Part shown: positions 17,668-25,897 of the stretch, in pieces | How positions within the stretch are numbered: position 1 is the first letter of the stretch | Layout: the number at the start of each line of letters is the position of its first letter | Origin: Candidatus Latescibacterota bacterium | GTDB lineage: Bacteria > Latescibacterota > UBA2968 | Assembly (NCBI GenBank): GCA_022821275.1 | Contig: JAJEDY010000002.1 | Coordinates: forward strand, 112,265 to 176,264 | DNA: 64,000 bases | Direction: 5' to 3' | Program-made: the position numbers and the translations under genes | Notes under the pieces: generated by a model | The model's database searches: none | What the model was told of the DNA's origin: nothing | Seen by the model: the letters and a program-made list of their open reading frames with translations, nothing else

Positions 17668-18890
17668 TGGAAACCCATTTCCAAATGGCCCTGCAACACG
17701 CACGCGGGGCAGCGCCAGGCTCAGACGACTACAAAAAAGCGGTTGAACACCTCGAACACATTTTGTCTGTCGATGACCAGAGCGAAGAAATGGACCGCGT
17801 CTGTTTTTTATTGGGCAGCCTGCTCGATGACTTTCCGGAAAACACATCTCGAGCCATTGCCGTTTACCGCCGGGGTTTAGAAGCCGATCCCCTCTTTGCG
17901 CCCGGGCATAACAACCTGGGCGTTTTGCTCATGCAAAATGGGCAAATCCTATCGGCTCTTGGCGAACTTAAAATCGCCATACACCTCGAACCCGACTACA
18001 TGCTACCTTATCGCAACCTCGCCCGATTGCTCTTTCAACACATGAGTTCGGCACAAATGGAACGCGAATACGCGAGCATCACCGAAGAATTTGGCGTTAG
18101 AGCATCGAGCATTCTCGCCCGCCTATCTCTCGAACTCATAGACCTGGGGCGCGCACAGGTCTATGAAAGCCTCTACACGCACGGCCATCGCATCAAAAAC
18201 CTGATGGGTCTCTCCGGCAGCCGAATGCGCCGCGCCATACGCAATTTACCGCCAAATACCGACGGACTGGATGACCTGCAAGACATCGCACACGAACAAG
18301 AACACATCTACAATCAGTGGGTCGCCTACTTGCGATCTATGAAACAAGACACCATGAACCCCGCGCTGGTCGATGTCCCACAACTCATCAAAAAAATGAC
18401 CCACAAACTCTCTGCACGAGCGGGGAACAAAGAACTCATCTTTGCTGCCGAACCGCATGTACCTCAGGTAATAGCAGACGCTGGCATGTTATCTGAAGCC
18501 GTCACAAACCTGACCCTCAACGCCATCGAAGCCACTGAAGACAATGGCAGGGTAACAGTACAGGTAGGCGCCGATACAGAGCGCAGTTCGGTATATATTG
18601 AAGTGGAAGACAATGGTCCCGGCATTCCCGAAAATTTGCAAACCCGTATATTTGATCCCGGATTTTCAACGCGGGAAAGGGGCAATGGCTATGGGCTGAG
18701 TATCTGCTCTCGCATAGCAGCGGCACACCGCGGCACGTTGCGCGTGATCAGCCGCCCGGGCGCAGGCGCAGTTTTTCGCATTGACCTGCCCGTCGATTTT
18801 GAAGTCTCAACACAACAAGACAGCATTGGACTGCAACGCAGAGTACCCGACACCTCACGCGATCCAATAGCTGAAGAATTTATTCAATAA
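17667..18890 (+). CDS. Soluble histidine kinase with N-terminal TPR region
   Basis: 407 residues without membrane segments. Residues ~1-150 form TPR-like helices (AIAVYRRGLEADPLFAPGHN, LGVLLMQNGQILSALGELKI). A dimerisation helix with candidate phospho-acceptor His174 (HGHRIKNLMGLSG) follows, then the ATPase domain with N box (NLTLNAIEAT), G1 (VEDNGPGIPE) and G2 (GNGYGLSI). It lies between flotillin and a sigma-54 response regulator, its probable partner. A TPR input suggests that it reads a cytoplasmic protein partner, perhaps flotillin or PspA (inference). Confidence 0.88.
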   Translation: METHFQMALQHARGAAPGSDDYKKAVEHLEHILSVDDQSEEMDRVCFLLGSLLDDFPENTSRAIAVYRRGLEADPLFAPGHNNLGVLLMQNGQILSALGELKIAIHLEPDYMLPYRNLARLLFQHMSSAQMEREYASITEEFGVRASSILARLSLELIDLGRAQVYESLYTHGHRIKNLMGLSGSRMRRAIRNLPPNTDGLDDLQDIAHEQEHIYNQWVAYLRSMKQDTMNPALVDVPQLIKKMTHKLSARAGNKELIFAAEPHVPQVIADAGMLSEAVTNLTLNAIEATEDNGRVTVQVGADTERSSVYIEVEDNGPGIPENLQTRIFDPGFSTRERGNGYGLSICSRIAAAHRGTLRVISRPGAGAVFRIDLPVDFEVSTQQDSIGLQRRVPDTSRDPIAEEFIQ

Positions 18891-18913
18891 GTCCCTTTTT
18901 CAATATTTCTCCC

Positions 18914-20317
18914 ATGACCGAAATTATCGTTGCTGACGACCAGATAGAAGTCCTCGACATGCTAATTCGAAGCCTGCGAGACGACGCGCGCAAGGTCCAT
19001 GCCTTCTCGACCGGACGCGAAGCGCTATCATATCTACAACAGCATCCCGATCAGATTAGCCTGGCCATTCTCGACCTCGATTATGGCCCCAATGAACCCG
19101 ATGGCCTCGAAATTTTACCGCAAATGCTCGGAACGGTTCCCGACCTGCCCGTCATTATGCTCACCGGACAGGGCACAATAGACACTGCCGTGGCTGCATT
19201 GCGACTGGGCGCAACAGACTTTATTGAAAAAGACTTTTATATCGAAGACAAAATCGAACTCAGCCTTGAAAAACTCGACCGCGTGTATCAAGCACTTAAG
19301 GAAAACGCCCAACTGCGGGCCGAAGTTCAGGACCTGGGGCGCGAAAACCAATTCTACCGAGACGAATTTGGCAAGCGCTATCAAATCATCGGATCCAGTC
19401 CCAAACTCCAGCAAATTCTCCAGCGAGCGCGAACCGTAGCCCCCATCCCCAGACCCGCGCTCATCACGGGCGAACCCGGAACGGGCAAAGAACTCGTCGC
19501 CGCTGCCATCCACTATGGCAGTGACCGCAAAGACCGCCCCTTTGTCAAAGTCAACTGCGCCGCCATTGCCGACCAGTTGCTCGAAAGCGAACTCTTTGGA
19601 CACGAAAAAGGGGCTTATACGGGCGCAACAGAAGCCCGCACGGGCAAATTTGAAGCCGCGAGTGGGGGCACCCTATTTCTCGATGAAATCGGCAACACCA
19701 CCCCCGAATTTCAGCAAAATGTGCTGCGCGCCATAGAATATAGCGAAATACAGCGCGTGGGCAGTGCGACACCCATCTTTATCGACGTACGCGTTATTGC
19801 CGCCACAAATACCGATCTCGAAACGGAAATAGCCGAAGGCCGATTCCGGCAGGACCTCTACGACAGATTGCGCTTTGAAGTCTTGCACATGCCCCCATTG
19901 CGCGAACGCCGAGAAGACATTCCCGCATTAGCCGATTATTTTGTCGCGCAAATCGTCGAGGAAGTACCGGGCCTTCAAAAACGCGATTTTTCCGATGCGG
20001 CAATAGAACGCCTGATGACATATCGCTGGCCGGGCAATGTGCGCGAACTCAAATTTGCGGCTGAACGCGCGGCCTGTGTCGCCCGTGGGACAGAGATCGA
20101 ACCCGATGATCTGCCCCCCGAAGTTTCTCGACAAGCATCCCAATCATCCGAATTGAGCGACGGCTTTGAATCACAAGTGCAATCCTTTGAACTGAGTCTA
20201 TTGCGGCGCATCCTCAATAATGTCTCCTGGAACCAGCGCGAAGCCGCCAAACAACTCAAACTCAGCTACGACCAATTTCGCCACCTGTACCGCAAATACA
20301 AACTCAAAAAACCTTAA
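18914..20317 (+). CDS. NtrC-type sigma-54-dependent response regulator
   Basis: 467 residues. Receiver domain (1-120; phospho-acceptor probably Asp54 in AILDLDYG, Thr in MLTGQG), AAA+ sigma-54 activator domain (~155-390; Walker A GEPGTGKE at ~186, GAYTGA loop at ~232, Walker B GGTLFLDEIGN), and a Fis-type helix-turn-helix at the C-terminus (NQREAAKQLKLSYDQFRHLY). The sigma-54 contact loop reads GAYTGA instead of the usual GAFTGA. Encoded 23 bp after the kinase; probable activator of the sigma-54 promoter at 12647 (inference). Confidence 0.93.
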   Translation: MTEIIVADDQIEVLDMLIRSLRDDARKVHAFSTGREALSYLQQHPDQISLAILDLDYGPNEPDGLEILPQMLGTVPDLPVIMLTGQGTIDTAVAALRLGATDFIEKDFYIEDKIELSLEKLDRVYQALKENAQLRAEVQDLGRENQFYRDEFGKRYQIIGSSPKLQQILQRARTVAPIPRPALITGEPGTGKELVAAAIHYGSDRKDRPFVKVNCAAIADQLLESELFGHEKGAYTGATEARTGKFEAASGGTLFLDEIGNTTPEFQQNVLRAIEYSEIQRVGSATPIFIDVRVIAATNTDLETEIAEGRFRQDLYDRLRFEVLHMPPLRERREDIPALADYFVAQIVEEVPGLQKRDFSDAAIERLMTYRWPGNVRELKFAAERAACVARGTEIEPDDLPPEVSRQASQSSELSDGFESQVQSFELSLLRRILNNVSWNQREAAKQLKLSYDQFRHLYRKYKLKKP

Positions 20318-20329
20318 GAGCACGCACAG

Positions 20330-21496
20330 ATGACCAACGACCACTTCATACTCATACACTATCACGAAATTGGCCTCAAAGGCAAAAATCGGGGCAGATT
20401 TGAACGGCGTCTGATGACCAACATCACCCGTGCACTCAAAGACGTACCCTGTGGAAAGGTCGAGCGCCTATCGGGCCGCATGATGCTCTCACTCACCTCA
20501 GAATCGCCGATAGATGTAATCCGAGAACGACTCTCAACAGTCTTTGGCATCGCCAACTTTTCCGAAGCAGTGGTCGCCAAACGCAATATCGAAGCCATTC
20601 GAGAAACAGCCTGGGCACTTGCACAAAAAGCCGACTTTCAATCCTTCAAAATTGTCACCAGACGCGGCGACAAAACCTTTCCGCTCAATTCGGATCAAAT
20701 CAACCGGGATGTGGGCAAGCATATTCAAACCCTGTCCGGTGCCCGCGTCCTCATGGACAATCCAGATCTCACCTGCTTTATTGAAATTGCCCCACAACGC
20801 ATATTCATCTACGCCGAAAAAATTCCGGCACCAGGGGGTTTGCCCGTCGGGTCCAATGAAAGCGCGGTAAGCCTCATCTCTTCGGGCATTGACTCACCCG
20901 TGGCCTCTTACAAAATTATGAAACGCGGTGTCAAACTCACCTATGTGCATTTTCACAGCCAGCCCTACACCAATCGCAACTCCCAGCGCAACACCGAAGA
21001 CCTCGTGCAACTCCTCACCAGGCATCAATACGTGTCGGACCTGTACCTGGTGCCATTTGTCGAAATACAACGCCACATCATGATGCGAGCACCCGCGAGC
21101 TATCGCGTCATTCTCTACCGCCGCGCCATGCTGCGCATTGCAGAAGCCATAGCCGAGAAAGTAAATGCCCTGGCACTCGTCACAGGTGAAAACGTCGGAC
21201 AGGTCGCCTCGCAAACCCTGTCGAACATGCGCGTCATCGAAGATGTTACCCCACTCCCCATCTTGCGTCCCCTCGCCGGTGACAACAAAGAAGAAATCAT
21301 CAACGAGGCACGGCGCATTGGCACATATCAAATCTCCATAGAACCCTACGAAGATTGTTGTTCTGTCTTTGTACCCAAACACCCCGAAACGCGCGCCAAT
21401 TTAGAAAAAGTCCGCGAAATTGAATCCACGCTCGACCTCGCCCCCCTCATCGAACAAACTCTTGAACAAACCGAACGCAAAATATTCAAATTTTAG
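20330..21496 (+). CDS. thiI: tRNA 4-thiouridine synthetase ThiI (no rhodanese domain)
   Basis: 388 residues. N-terminal ferredoxin-like/THUMP region (~1-165) and PP-loop adenylation domain with SSGIDSPVASYKIMKRG. FETs s4U at position 8 of tRNA and can feed sulfur to thiazole synthesis. The 480-residue E. coli protein has an extra rhodanese domain; this one ends after the PP-loop domain, the common short form. DCCSVFVPKHPETRA contains the conserved Cys region. It starts 12 bp after the response regulator and may be read through from it; it converges on the LysR gene with a 5-bp gap. Confidence 0.93.
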   Translation: MTNDHFILIHYHEIGLKGKNRGRFERRLMTNITRALKDVPCGKVERLSGRMMLSLTSESPIDVIRERLSTVFGIANFSEAVVAKRNIEAIRETAWALAQKADFQSFKIVTRRGDKTFPLNSDQINRDVGKHIQTLSGARVLMDNPDLTCFIEIAPQRIFIYAEKIPAPGGLPVGSNESAVSLISSGIDSPVASYKIMKRGVKLTYVHFHSQPYTNRNSQRNTEDLVQLLTRHQYVSDLYLVPFVEIQRHIMMRAPASYRVILYRRAMLRIAEAIAEKVNALALVTGENVGQVASQTLSNMRVIEDVTPLPILRPLAGDNKEEIINEARRIGTYQISIEPYEDCCSVFVPKHPETRANLEKVREIESTLDLAPLIEQTLEQTERKIFKF

Positions 21497-21501
21497 CATA
21501 C

Positions 21502-22425
21502 TTATTTTGCAATTCCCACCTTCTTTTCCCAGACCTCCAGCCCCTGGTATGCTTCAAAAATCGCCTCAATCAAATATCGAATCGCCGCGCTAAAATAGCG
21601 CCCCCGCCTCCACGCCACGCCGATCTCGCGGCTAAATGCCACCCCCGCCACATCCACCACCTTTAACGCCCCGGCATTTAGGGACTCCTGCACAGTTAAC
21701 AAAGGCAGAAACGAAATCCCAACACCAACCTCCACCAGCTTTCGCATTGCCTCTGGGCTTCGCATCTCCATCACCACCCCGGGAGACACGCCCGCTTCGG
21801 CAAATCGCTCATCCACAATTTTGCGCGATATGGAATCCGTGTGAAACAGGATCAGCGGCTCTTGCACCACCTCCTGCAAAGTTGCGTTTTTTTGCGCGGC
21901 AAAAGGATGAAATGCCCCCACCACAAGCGGCATAGAATCCCGATAAATCGACACCGTCTCCACGCGCGGATGATCATAAGGCAGTGAAATAACCGCAAAT
22001 TCGGAGCGATTCATCAGCAGATCATCCACCAGATAACGCGATGGCGCCACCTGTGCGGACAGAGAAACACTGGGATAAGCACGCCTGTAATCCTTCAAAA
22101 TATCCGGCAACAAATACGTCACAGCCGCATCAATTGCGCCAAACTGAAACCCCTCTCCCGGCAACACATCGCGCCGCTGCAAGTGGTCTTCAACCTCTTC
22201 GACCAGATCCTGAATCTGCATCGCATAATTCACCAGCGTACGCCCTTCCATTGTCAGCACCACGCGCTTGCCTCCCCGGTTAAAAAGCCTCACACCCATC
22301 GTCTTTTCCAATTCAGCAATACCACTGCTCACCGTTGGCTGTGTCACATGCATCTCCCGGGCTGCCTGGCTAAAACTCCCGGTTTGGGCAACAGACAGAA
22401 AATAGCGCAAATGATAAAGATTCAT
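21502..22425 (-). CDS. LysR-family transcriptional regulator
   Basis: 307 residues from the ATG at 22425, which gives the standard LysR start MNLYHLRYFLSVAQTGSFSQ; a longer frame reaches into the divergent gene. N-terminal winged HTH (AAREMHVTQPTVSSGIAELE) and a two-lobe effector-binding domain (~90-300). It is divergent from inositol-phosphate synthase, the classic layout for a LysR protein acting on its neighbour. The paired cysteines of OxyR are absent, so peroxide sensing is unlikely. Closer to CysL/CbbR-like members; effector unknown. Confidence 0.9.
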   Translation of the reverse strand: MNLYHLRYFLSVAQTGSFSQAAREMHVTQPTVSSGIAELEKTMGVRLFNRGGKRVVLTMEGRTLVNYAMQIQDLVEEVEDHLQRRDVLPGEGFQFGAIDAAVTYLLPDILKDYRRAYPSVSLSAQVAPSRYLVDDLLMNRSEFAVISLPYDHPRVETVSIYRDSMPLVVGAFHPFAAQKNATLQEVVQEPLILFHTDSISRKIVDERFAEAGVSPGVVMEMRSPEAMRKLVEVGVGISFLPLLTVQESLNAGALKVVDVAGVAFSREIGVAWRRGRYFSAAIRYLIEAIFEAYQGLEVWEKKVGIAK

Positions 22426-22452
22426 ATCTCGCTCCAATCCAAAATGCAATCT

Positions 22453-22467
22453 ATAGATTTTATCTAT
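22453..22467. promoter_or_regulatory. LysR-type operator, ATAG-N7-CTAT
   Basis: ATAGATTTTATCTAT is a perfect inverted repeat (ATAGA/TCTAT) that also fits the T-N11-A rule for LysR proteins. It lies 28 bp upstream of the LysR start and ~100 bp upstream of the inositol-phosphate synthase start. Proposed as the site of the adjacent LysR regulator. Confidence 0.6.
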
Positions 22468-22564
22468 ACATAATATAGTAATTATTGATTTGTCGAATAA
22501 ATAAAAATCACTGACATTTTGTCCGACAAATTTATAAATACCTTTCACCGCAAGGAGAAGAATT

Positions 22565-23650
22565 ATGTCCTCCAAAGTCCGAGTCGCCATCATCGGTGCA
22601 GGCAACTGTGCATCCTCTCTCGTACAGGGCGTCGAATACTACAAAAACGCTTCTGAAGATGATTTTATCCCCGGATTGATGCACCCCAATCTGGGCGGCT
22701 ATCACATCCGCGACATTGAATTTTCTGCTGCCTTTGACGTCAATGCAGAAAAAGTGGGCAAAGACTTGAGCGAAGCCATCTTTGCCCACCCCAACAACAC
22801 CATCAAATTTGCCGATGTCCCCCACCTCGACGTTCCCGTTTACCGCGGCATGACCCACGATGGACTGGGCAAATACCTCGATCAAGTCATCACAAAAGCC
22901 GAAGGCGACACCGTTGACATCGCCGAAATCCTCAAAGCCACGCGCACAGATGTCGTCGTCAATTATCTGCCCGTTGGCAGCGAACAGGCCACCAAGTGGT
23001 ATGTGGAACAAGTCCTGCAAGCCGGATGTGCTTTTGTCAACTGCATGCCCGTCTTTATCGCAAGTGCCGGACACTGGCCCGAGCGCTTTGAAAAACGCGG
23101 CCTGCCTCTCATCGGTGACGACATCAAATCGCAGGTTGGCGCCACAATCACCCACCGCGTTCTCACCCGCCTGTTCCGCGAACGCGGCGTCAAACTCAGC
23201 AAAACGTATCAACTCAATTTTGGCGGCAACACCGACTTTTACAACATGCTCGAACGCGAACGCTTAGAATCCAAAAAAATCTCCAAAACACAGGCCGTCA
23301 CATCCCAACTCGACTACGACCTCGGAGAAGACAATATTCACGTTGGTCCCAGCGACCACATCCCCTGGCTGGAAGACCGCAAATGGTGTCATATCCGCAT
23401 GGAAGGCGAAACCTTTGGCGGCGTGCCGCTCAATCTGGAACTCAAACTCGAAGTATGGGACTCACCGAACTCAGCAGGCGTCGTCATCGATGCAGTCAGG
23501 CTCTGCAAACTCGCCCTCAATCACGGCATCAAAGGCCCCTTGATGGGACCATCGTCTTACCTGATGAAATCGCCACCCAAACAATTCAGCGACGATCAAG
23601 CTCGCGAAATGACGAGTGATTTTATTCGCCAATACGGCTTGAAAGAGTAA
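22565..23650 (+). CDS. ino1: Inositol-3-phosphate synthase, actinobacterial/archaeal-type
   Basis: 361 residues. NAD-binding start [20 protein letters not shown] and the family blocks [56 protein letters not shown] and [10 protein letters not shown]. Converts glucose-6-phosphate to 1L-myo-inositol-1-phosphate. The short form matches the mycobacterial Ino1 group. AAGGAGAAGAATT is a strong Shine-Dalgarno. Product use (inositol lipid, solute or other) cannot be told here; no inositol phosphatase is adjacent. An intrinsic terminator follows. Confidence 0.93.
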   Translation: MSSKVRVAIIGAGNCASSLVQGVEYYKNASEDDFIPGLMHPNLGGYHIRDIEFSAAFDVNAEKVGKDLSEAIFAHPNNTIKFADVPHLDVPVYRGMTHDGLGKYLDQVITKAEGDTVDIAEILKATRTDVVVNYLPVGSEQATKWYVEQVLQAGCAFVNCMPVFIASAGHWPERFEKRGLPLIGDDIKSQVGATITHRVLTRLFRERGVKLSKTYQLNFGGNTDFYNMLERERLESKKISKTQAVTSQLDYDLGEDNIHVGPSDHIPWLEDRKWCHIRMEGETFGGVPLNLELKLEVWDSPNSAGVVIDAVRLCKLALNHGIKGPLMGPSSYLMKSPPKQFSDDQAREMTSDFIRQYGLKE

Positions 23651-23704
23651 GCTTCCTCCACCAACACAGTACTTGTCATTTGGCAGGCACTGTGTTTATA
23701 TTTT

Positions 23705-23745
23705 AAGCGACCCCGGGCTTTTGCCCCTGGTCGCTTATTTTTTTT
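23705..23745 (+). terminator. Intrinsic terminator of inositol-phosphate synthase
   Basis: Stem AAGCGACC...GGTCGCTT (23705-23736) with an inner CCGGGC/GCCC helix and a TTTT loop, then ATTTTTTTT. A smaller hairpin CACAGT/ACTGTG (23665-23694) lies before it. Both are in the 339-bp gap before the antitoxin gene. Confidence 0.9.
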
Positions 23746-23747
23746 AA

Positions 23748-23873
23748 ATGCCCCCTGGCGTTCCCTATGAGAAACAACAGACTAAGGCCATCAGCACACG
23801 CGAAGGGATTTTGGATATTTCTGAAAATGAAATGGAAGCACTCGCTGACCAAATACGAAGGGCGATGGAGTAG
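23748..23873 (+). other. Possible 41-codon ORF or gene remnant in the 339-bp gap 23651-23989
   Basis: The gap holds the terminator and then a short open frame, MPPGVPYEKQQTKAISTREG... to ...MEALADQIRRAME, followed by AT-rich sequence up to the antitoxin. The peptide has plausible helix-forming composition but no Shine-Dalgarno and begins inside the terminator T run, so it may be the 3' remnant of a lost gene. A 68-codon frame at 23767-23973 in another phase has random-looking composition. Nothing else recognised in the gap. Confidence 0.25.
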
Positions 23874-23989
23874 TAAACTATATCATCAATGTGATAATTT
23901 CTTGACTCCTGAGTGCATCATAGTAGATTTACACAATGGGAATTCCCGTATTATTTCTGCTGTTCTAAAATAATTGTCGGAGGTAAGCT

Positions 23990-24259
23990 ATGGGACACAC
24001 CCTTACATTAGAAGTACCGGAGAAAGTGTATGATTTGTTAAGAAAATCAGCGGCGCATGTTGGGCAACTCCCAGAAGTTTTAGCTGCTAATCTCTTGGCT
24101 GAGGCAACTGAGCGTCTTGGAGATGATCCATTGGAGGAGTTTATAGGAACATTAAAAGGGTCTATTCCAAATTGGGCAGATCATCACGATCAATACATTG
24201 GAAAGTCAGTAAGAGATTCAATGGATGACACGAAATACAACAAATCTTCAGACGTCTGA
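23990..24259 (+). CDS. Antitoxin-like protein of a type II TA pair
   Basis: 89 residues. N-terminal MGHTLTLEVPEKVYDLLRKSA is a beta-strand plus helix start as in ribbon-helix-helix-like antitoxins; the C-terminus is acidic/polar and probably the toxin-binding part. GGAGG precedes the start. It overlaps the PIN-domain gene by 35 nt, which fixes the pair as one unit. Base composition (G richer than C on the + strand) differs from surrounding chromosome. Family not named with certainty. Confidence 0.7.
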   Translation: MGHTLTLEVPEKVYDLLRKSAAHVGQLPEVLAANLLAEATERLGDDPLEEFIGTLKGSIPNWADHHDQYIGKSVRDSMDDTKYNKSSDV

Positions 24260-24671
24260 TATTTTTGCTGACACAGCAGGTTGGGGCCACCTTGTTGACG
24301 CCAGTCAGCCGTATCATTCTCAAGCTGCATCAATCTATCGCAGGGCTCGGCAGGAAAAGCGTAGATTCATTACCACTAACTATATCCTGAACGAATTGGT
24401 CGCTTTACTGATCAGTCCACTACGAGTACCCCGACCAAGAATTGCTGCATTCGTGGAGAGTTTGAAAGCCTCTCCAAACGTAGAAATCATCCACATAGAC
24501 GCTGCTCTTGATAGGCAATCGTGGGAATTTTTCAAACAACGAGATGACAAGGAGTGGACGCTTGTAGATTGCTCGAGTTTCGTACTGATGCAAGAGCGTC
24601 ACCTGACAGAGGCATTTACGACAGATCATCACTTCGAACAAGCAGGTTATATATGTTTGTTGAAGCCATAA
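24225..24671 (+). CDS. PIN-domain RNase toxin (VapC-like)
   Basis: 148 residues. Conserved acidic residues of PIN nucleases are visible: Asp in IFADTAGW, Glu in NYILNELVAL, Asp in WTLVDCSSFVLM and Asp in AFTTDHHFEQAGY. These bind Mg/Mn for single-strand RNA cleavage. The start lies inside the antitoxin gene. Typical size for a PIN toxin. The role as a toxin is inferred from the overlap with the antitoxin-like gene. Confidence 0.85.
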   Translation: MTRNTTNLQTSDIFADTAGWGHLVDASQPYHSQAASIYRRARQEKRRFITTNYILNELVALLISPLRVPRPRIAAFVESLKASPNVEIIHIDAALDRQSWEFFKQRDDKEWTLVDCSSFVLMQERHLTEAFTTDHHFEQAGYICLLKP

Positions 24672-24833
24672 TATTTTTTTTATCTCTCCTCTCGTAGCAT
24701 TTCTTTATACCCAACCTCTTCTCCTCTGAAGATCGCATCCCTGATCGTCACATCCGAGCAAGGCCAACGCCATCGTGCGCTCTGCCCAGGAAAACAAAAC
24801 CATCCTCGTCGATATTTAACAAAGGAGACCGTC

Positions 24834-25424
24834 ATGGACAAAGTACTCATCATCGTTGGAGACGCCACAGAAACCGTCGATACGCTATACCCATTTCTCA
24901 GAATACAGGAAGACGGATTCACCCCCGTTGTTGCCGGTCCAGACAAGCGACGTTATCAAATGGTACTCCACGAAATCTCCCCTGGCTGGGACATCACTGA
25001 AGAATGGAAAGGGTATTCGATCAACGCCGACATCGCCTTTCGAGACGTTGACCCCTCCGAATACGTCGGCATCTTCTTCTCTGGCGGACGCGCCCCCGAA
25101 TACATCCGCGACAACCCCGACCTCATTCGCATCACGCGCTATTTCTTTGAACACAACAAACCCGTTGCCAGCGTCTGCCACGGCGTTGAAATCCCGTGTC
25201 GTGCAGGCGTGGTCAAAGGACGTCGCATGGCCTGCGTTTGGAAATGCCAATTTGACCTCGAAGTCTGCGGCGGCATCTTTGTCGATGAACCGTGCGTCAT
25301 CGATGGCAATCTGGTCAGCGGCCGCGTGTGGAACGACCACGGCCAGTACATGAAACACTGGATGAACCTGCTCATCGAAGAGCGCGAAAGAATGAAAACC
25401 CGCGAAACAGTCGCCGCCGATTAA
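24834..25424 (+). CDS. DJ-1/PfpI family protein
   Basis: 196 residues. Flavodoxin-like fold with nucleophile-elbow Cys115 in ASVCHGVEIP and preceding IFFSGGRAPEYI. The family includes glyoxalase III/deglycase, cysteine protease-like and chaperone members, so the reaction is not fixed by sequence alone. AAAGGAGACCGTC is a strong Shine-Dalgarno. A cupin gene follows 11 bp later and a GH10-like gene after that, suggesting one unit. Confidence 0.85.
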   Translation: MDKVLIIVGDATETVDTLYPFLRIQEDGFTPVVAGPDKRRYQMVLHEISPGWDITEEWKGYSINADIAFRDVDPSEYVGIFFSGGRAPEYIRDNPDLIRITRYFFEHNKPVASVCHGVEIPCRAGVVKGRRMACVWKCQFDLEVCGGIFVDEPCVIDGNLVSGRVWNDHGQYMKHWMNLLIEERERMKTRETVAAD

Positions 25425-25435
25425 AGGACCCCGAC

Positions 25436-25876
25436 ATGATCATCTCAGACCTGCGCGAGATTGAAGGCCGACAATTTCCCGCACGCAGAAGAACACAGCC
25501 TGTTGCAGGTGCTGGCACCCCCATCCCCACAGAGGAATTCTCCGTTGGATTCGTCACCTTTGAACCCAACGGGGGACAGGTGCCCTGGCACAATCAGGCA
25601 CAGGAAGAAATCTACTTCGTCATCGAAGGCGAAGGCGAAATGTGCCTCGGCACCGAAAGACAAACCCTGAAAGCCGGTCAGGCCGTGTACATCCCCCCGG
25701 GAGAATATCATCAACTCACCAACACGGGCGACGTACCCCTGAAAATGATCTACTGCTGTGCTGCGGGCTTTATTGCACACCCGCAGCAGGAAATGACCGG
25801 CACCCTGCCGAAGGCAGGCATCGACGTACCCCCACTACCCGATGGCGCGCAACCGCAACGCACAGCCCCACCATAA
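25436..25876 (+). CDS. Cupin_2 domain protein
   Basis: 146 residues from the ATG at 25436 (AAAGGACCCCGAC upstream; the longer frame overlaps the DJ-1 gene). Cupin motif 1 VPWHNQAQEEIYFVIEGEGE and motif 2 GQAVYIPPGEYHQLTNTGDV give the His/His/Glu...His metal site. Single-domain cupins bind or isomerise sugars, or act as dioxygenases or sensors; the specific role is unclear. The C-terminal ~25 residues are Pro-rich. Between the DJ-1 and GH10-like genes. Confidence 0.85.
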   Translation: MIISDLREIEGRQFPARRRTQPVAGAGTPIPTEEFSVGFVTFEPNGGQVPWHNQAQEEIYFVIEGEGEMCLGTERQTLKAGQAVYIPPGEYHQLTNTGDVPLKMIYCCAAGFIAHPQQEMTGTLPKAGIDVPPLPDGAQPQRTAPP

Positions 25877-25897
25877 ACGCGAACAAGGACGGACCAA

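Noticed and set aside
23767..23973. 68-codon frame before the antitoxin
   Set aside because: No ribosome-binding site, random composition, and an alternative frame over the same DNA is at least as plausible.
24680..24946. Minus-strand frame opposite the DJ-1 start
   Set aside because: It overlaps a well-supported gene and its Shine-Dalgarno, with no recognisable features.
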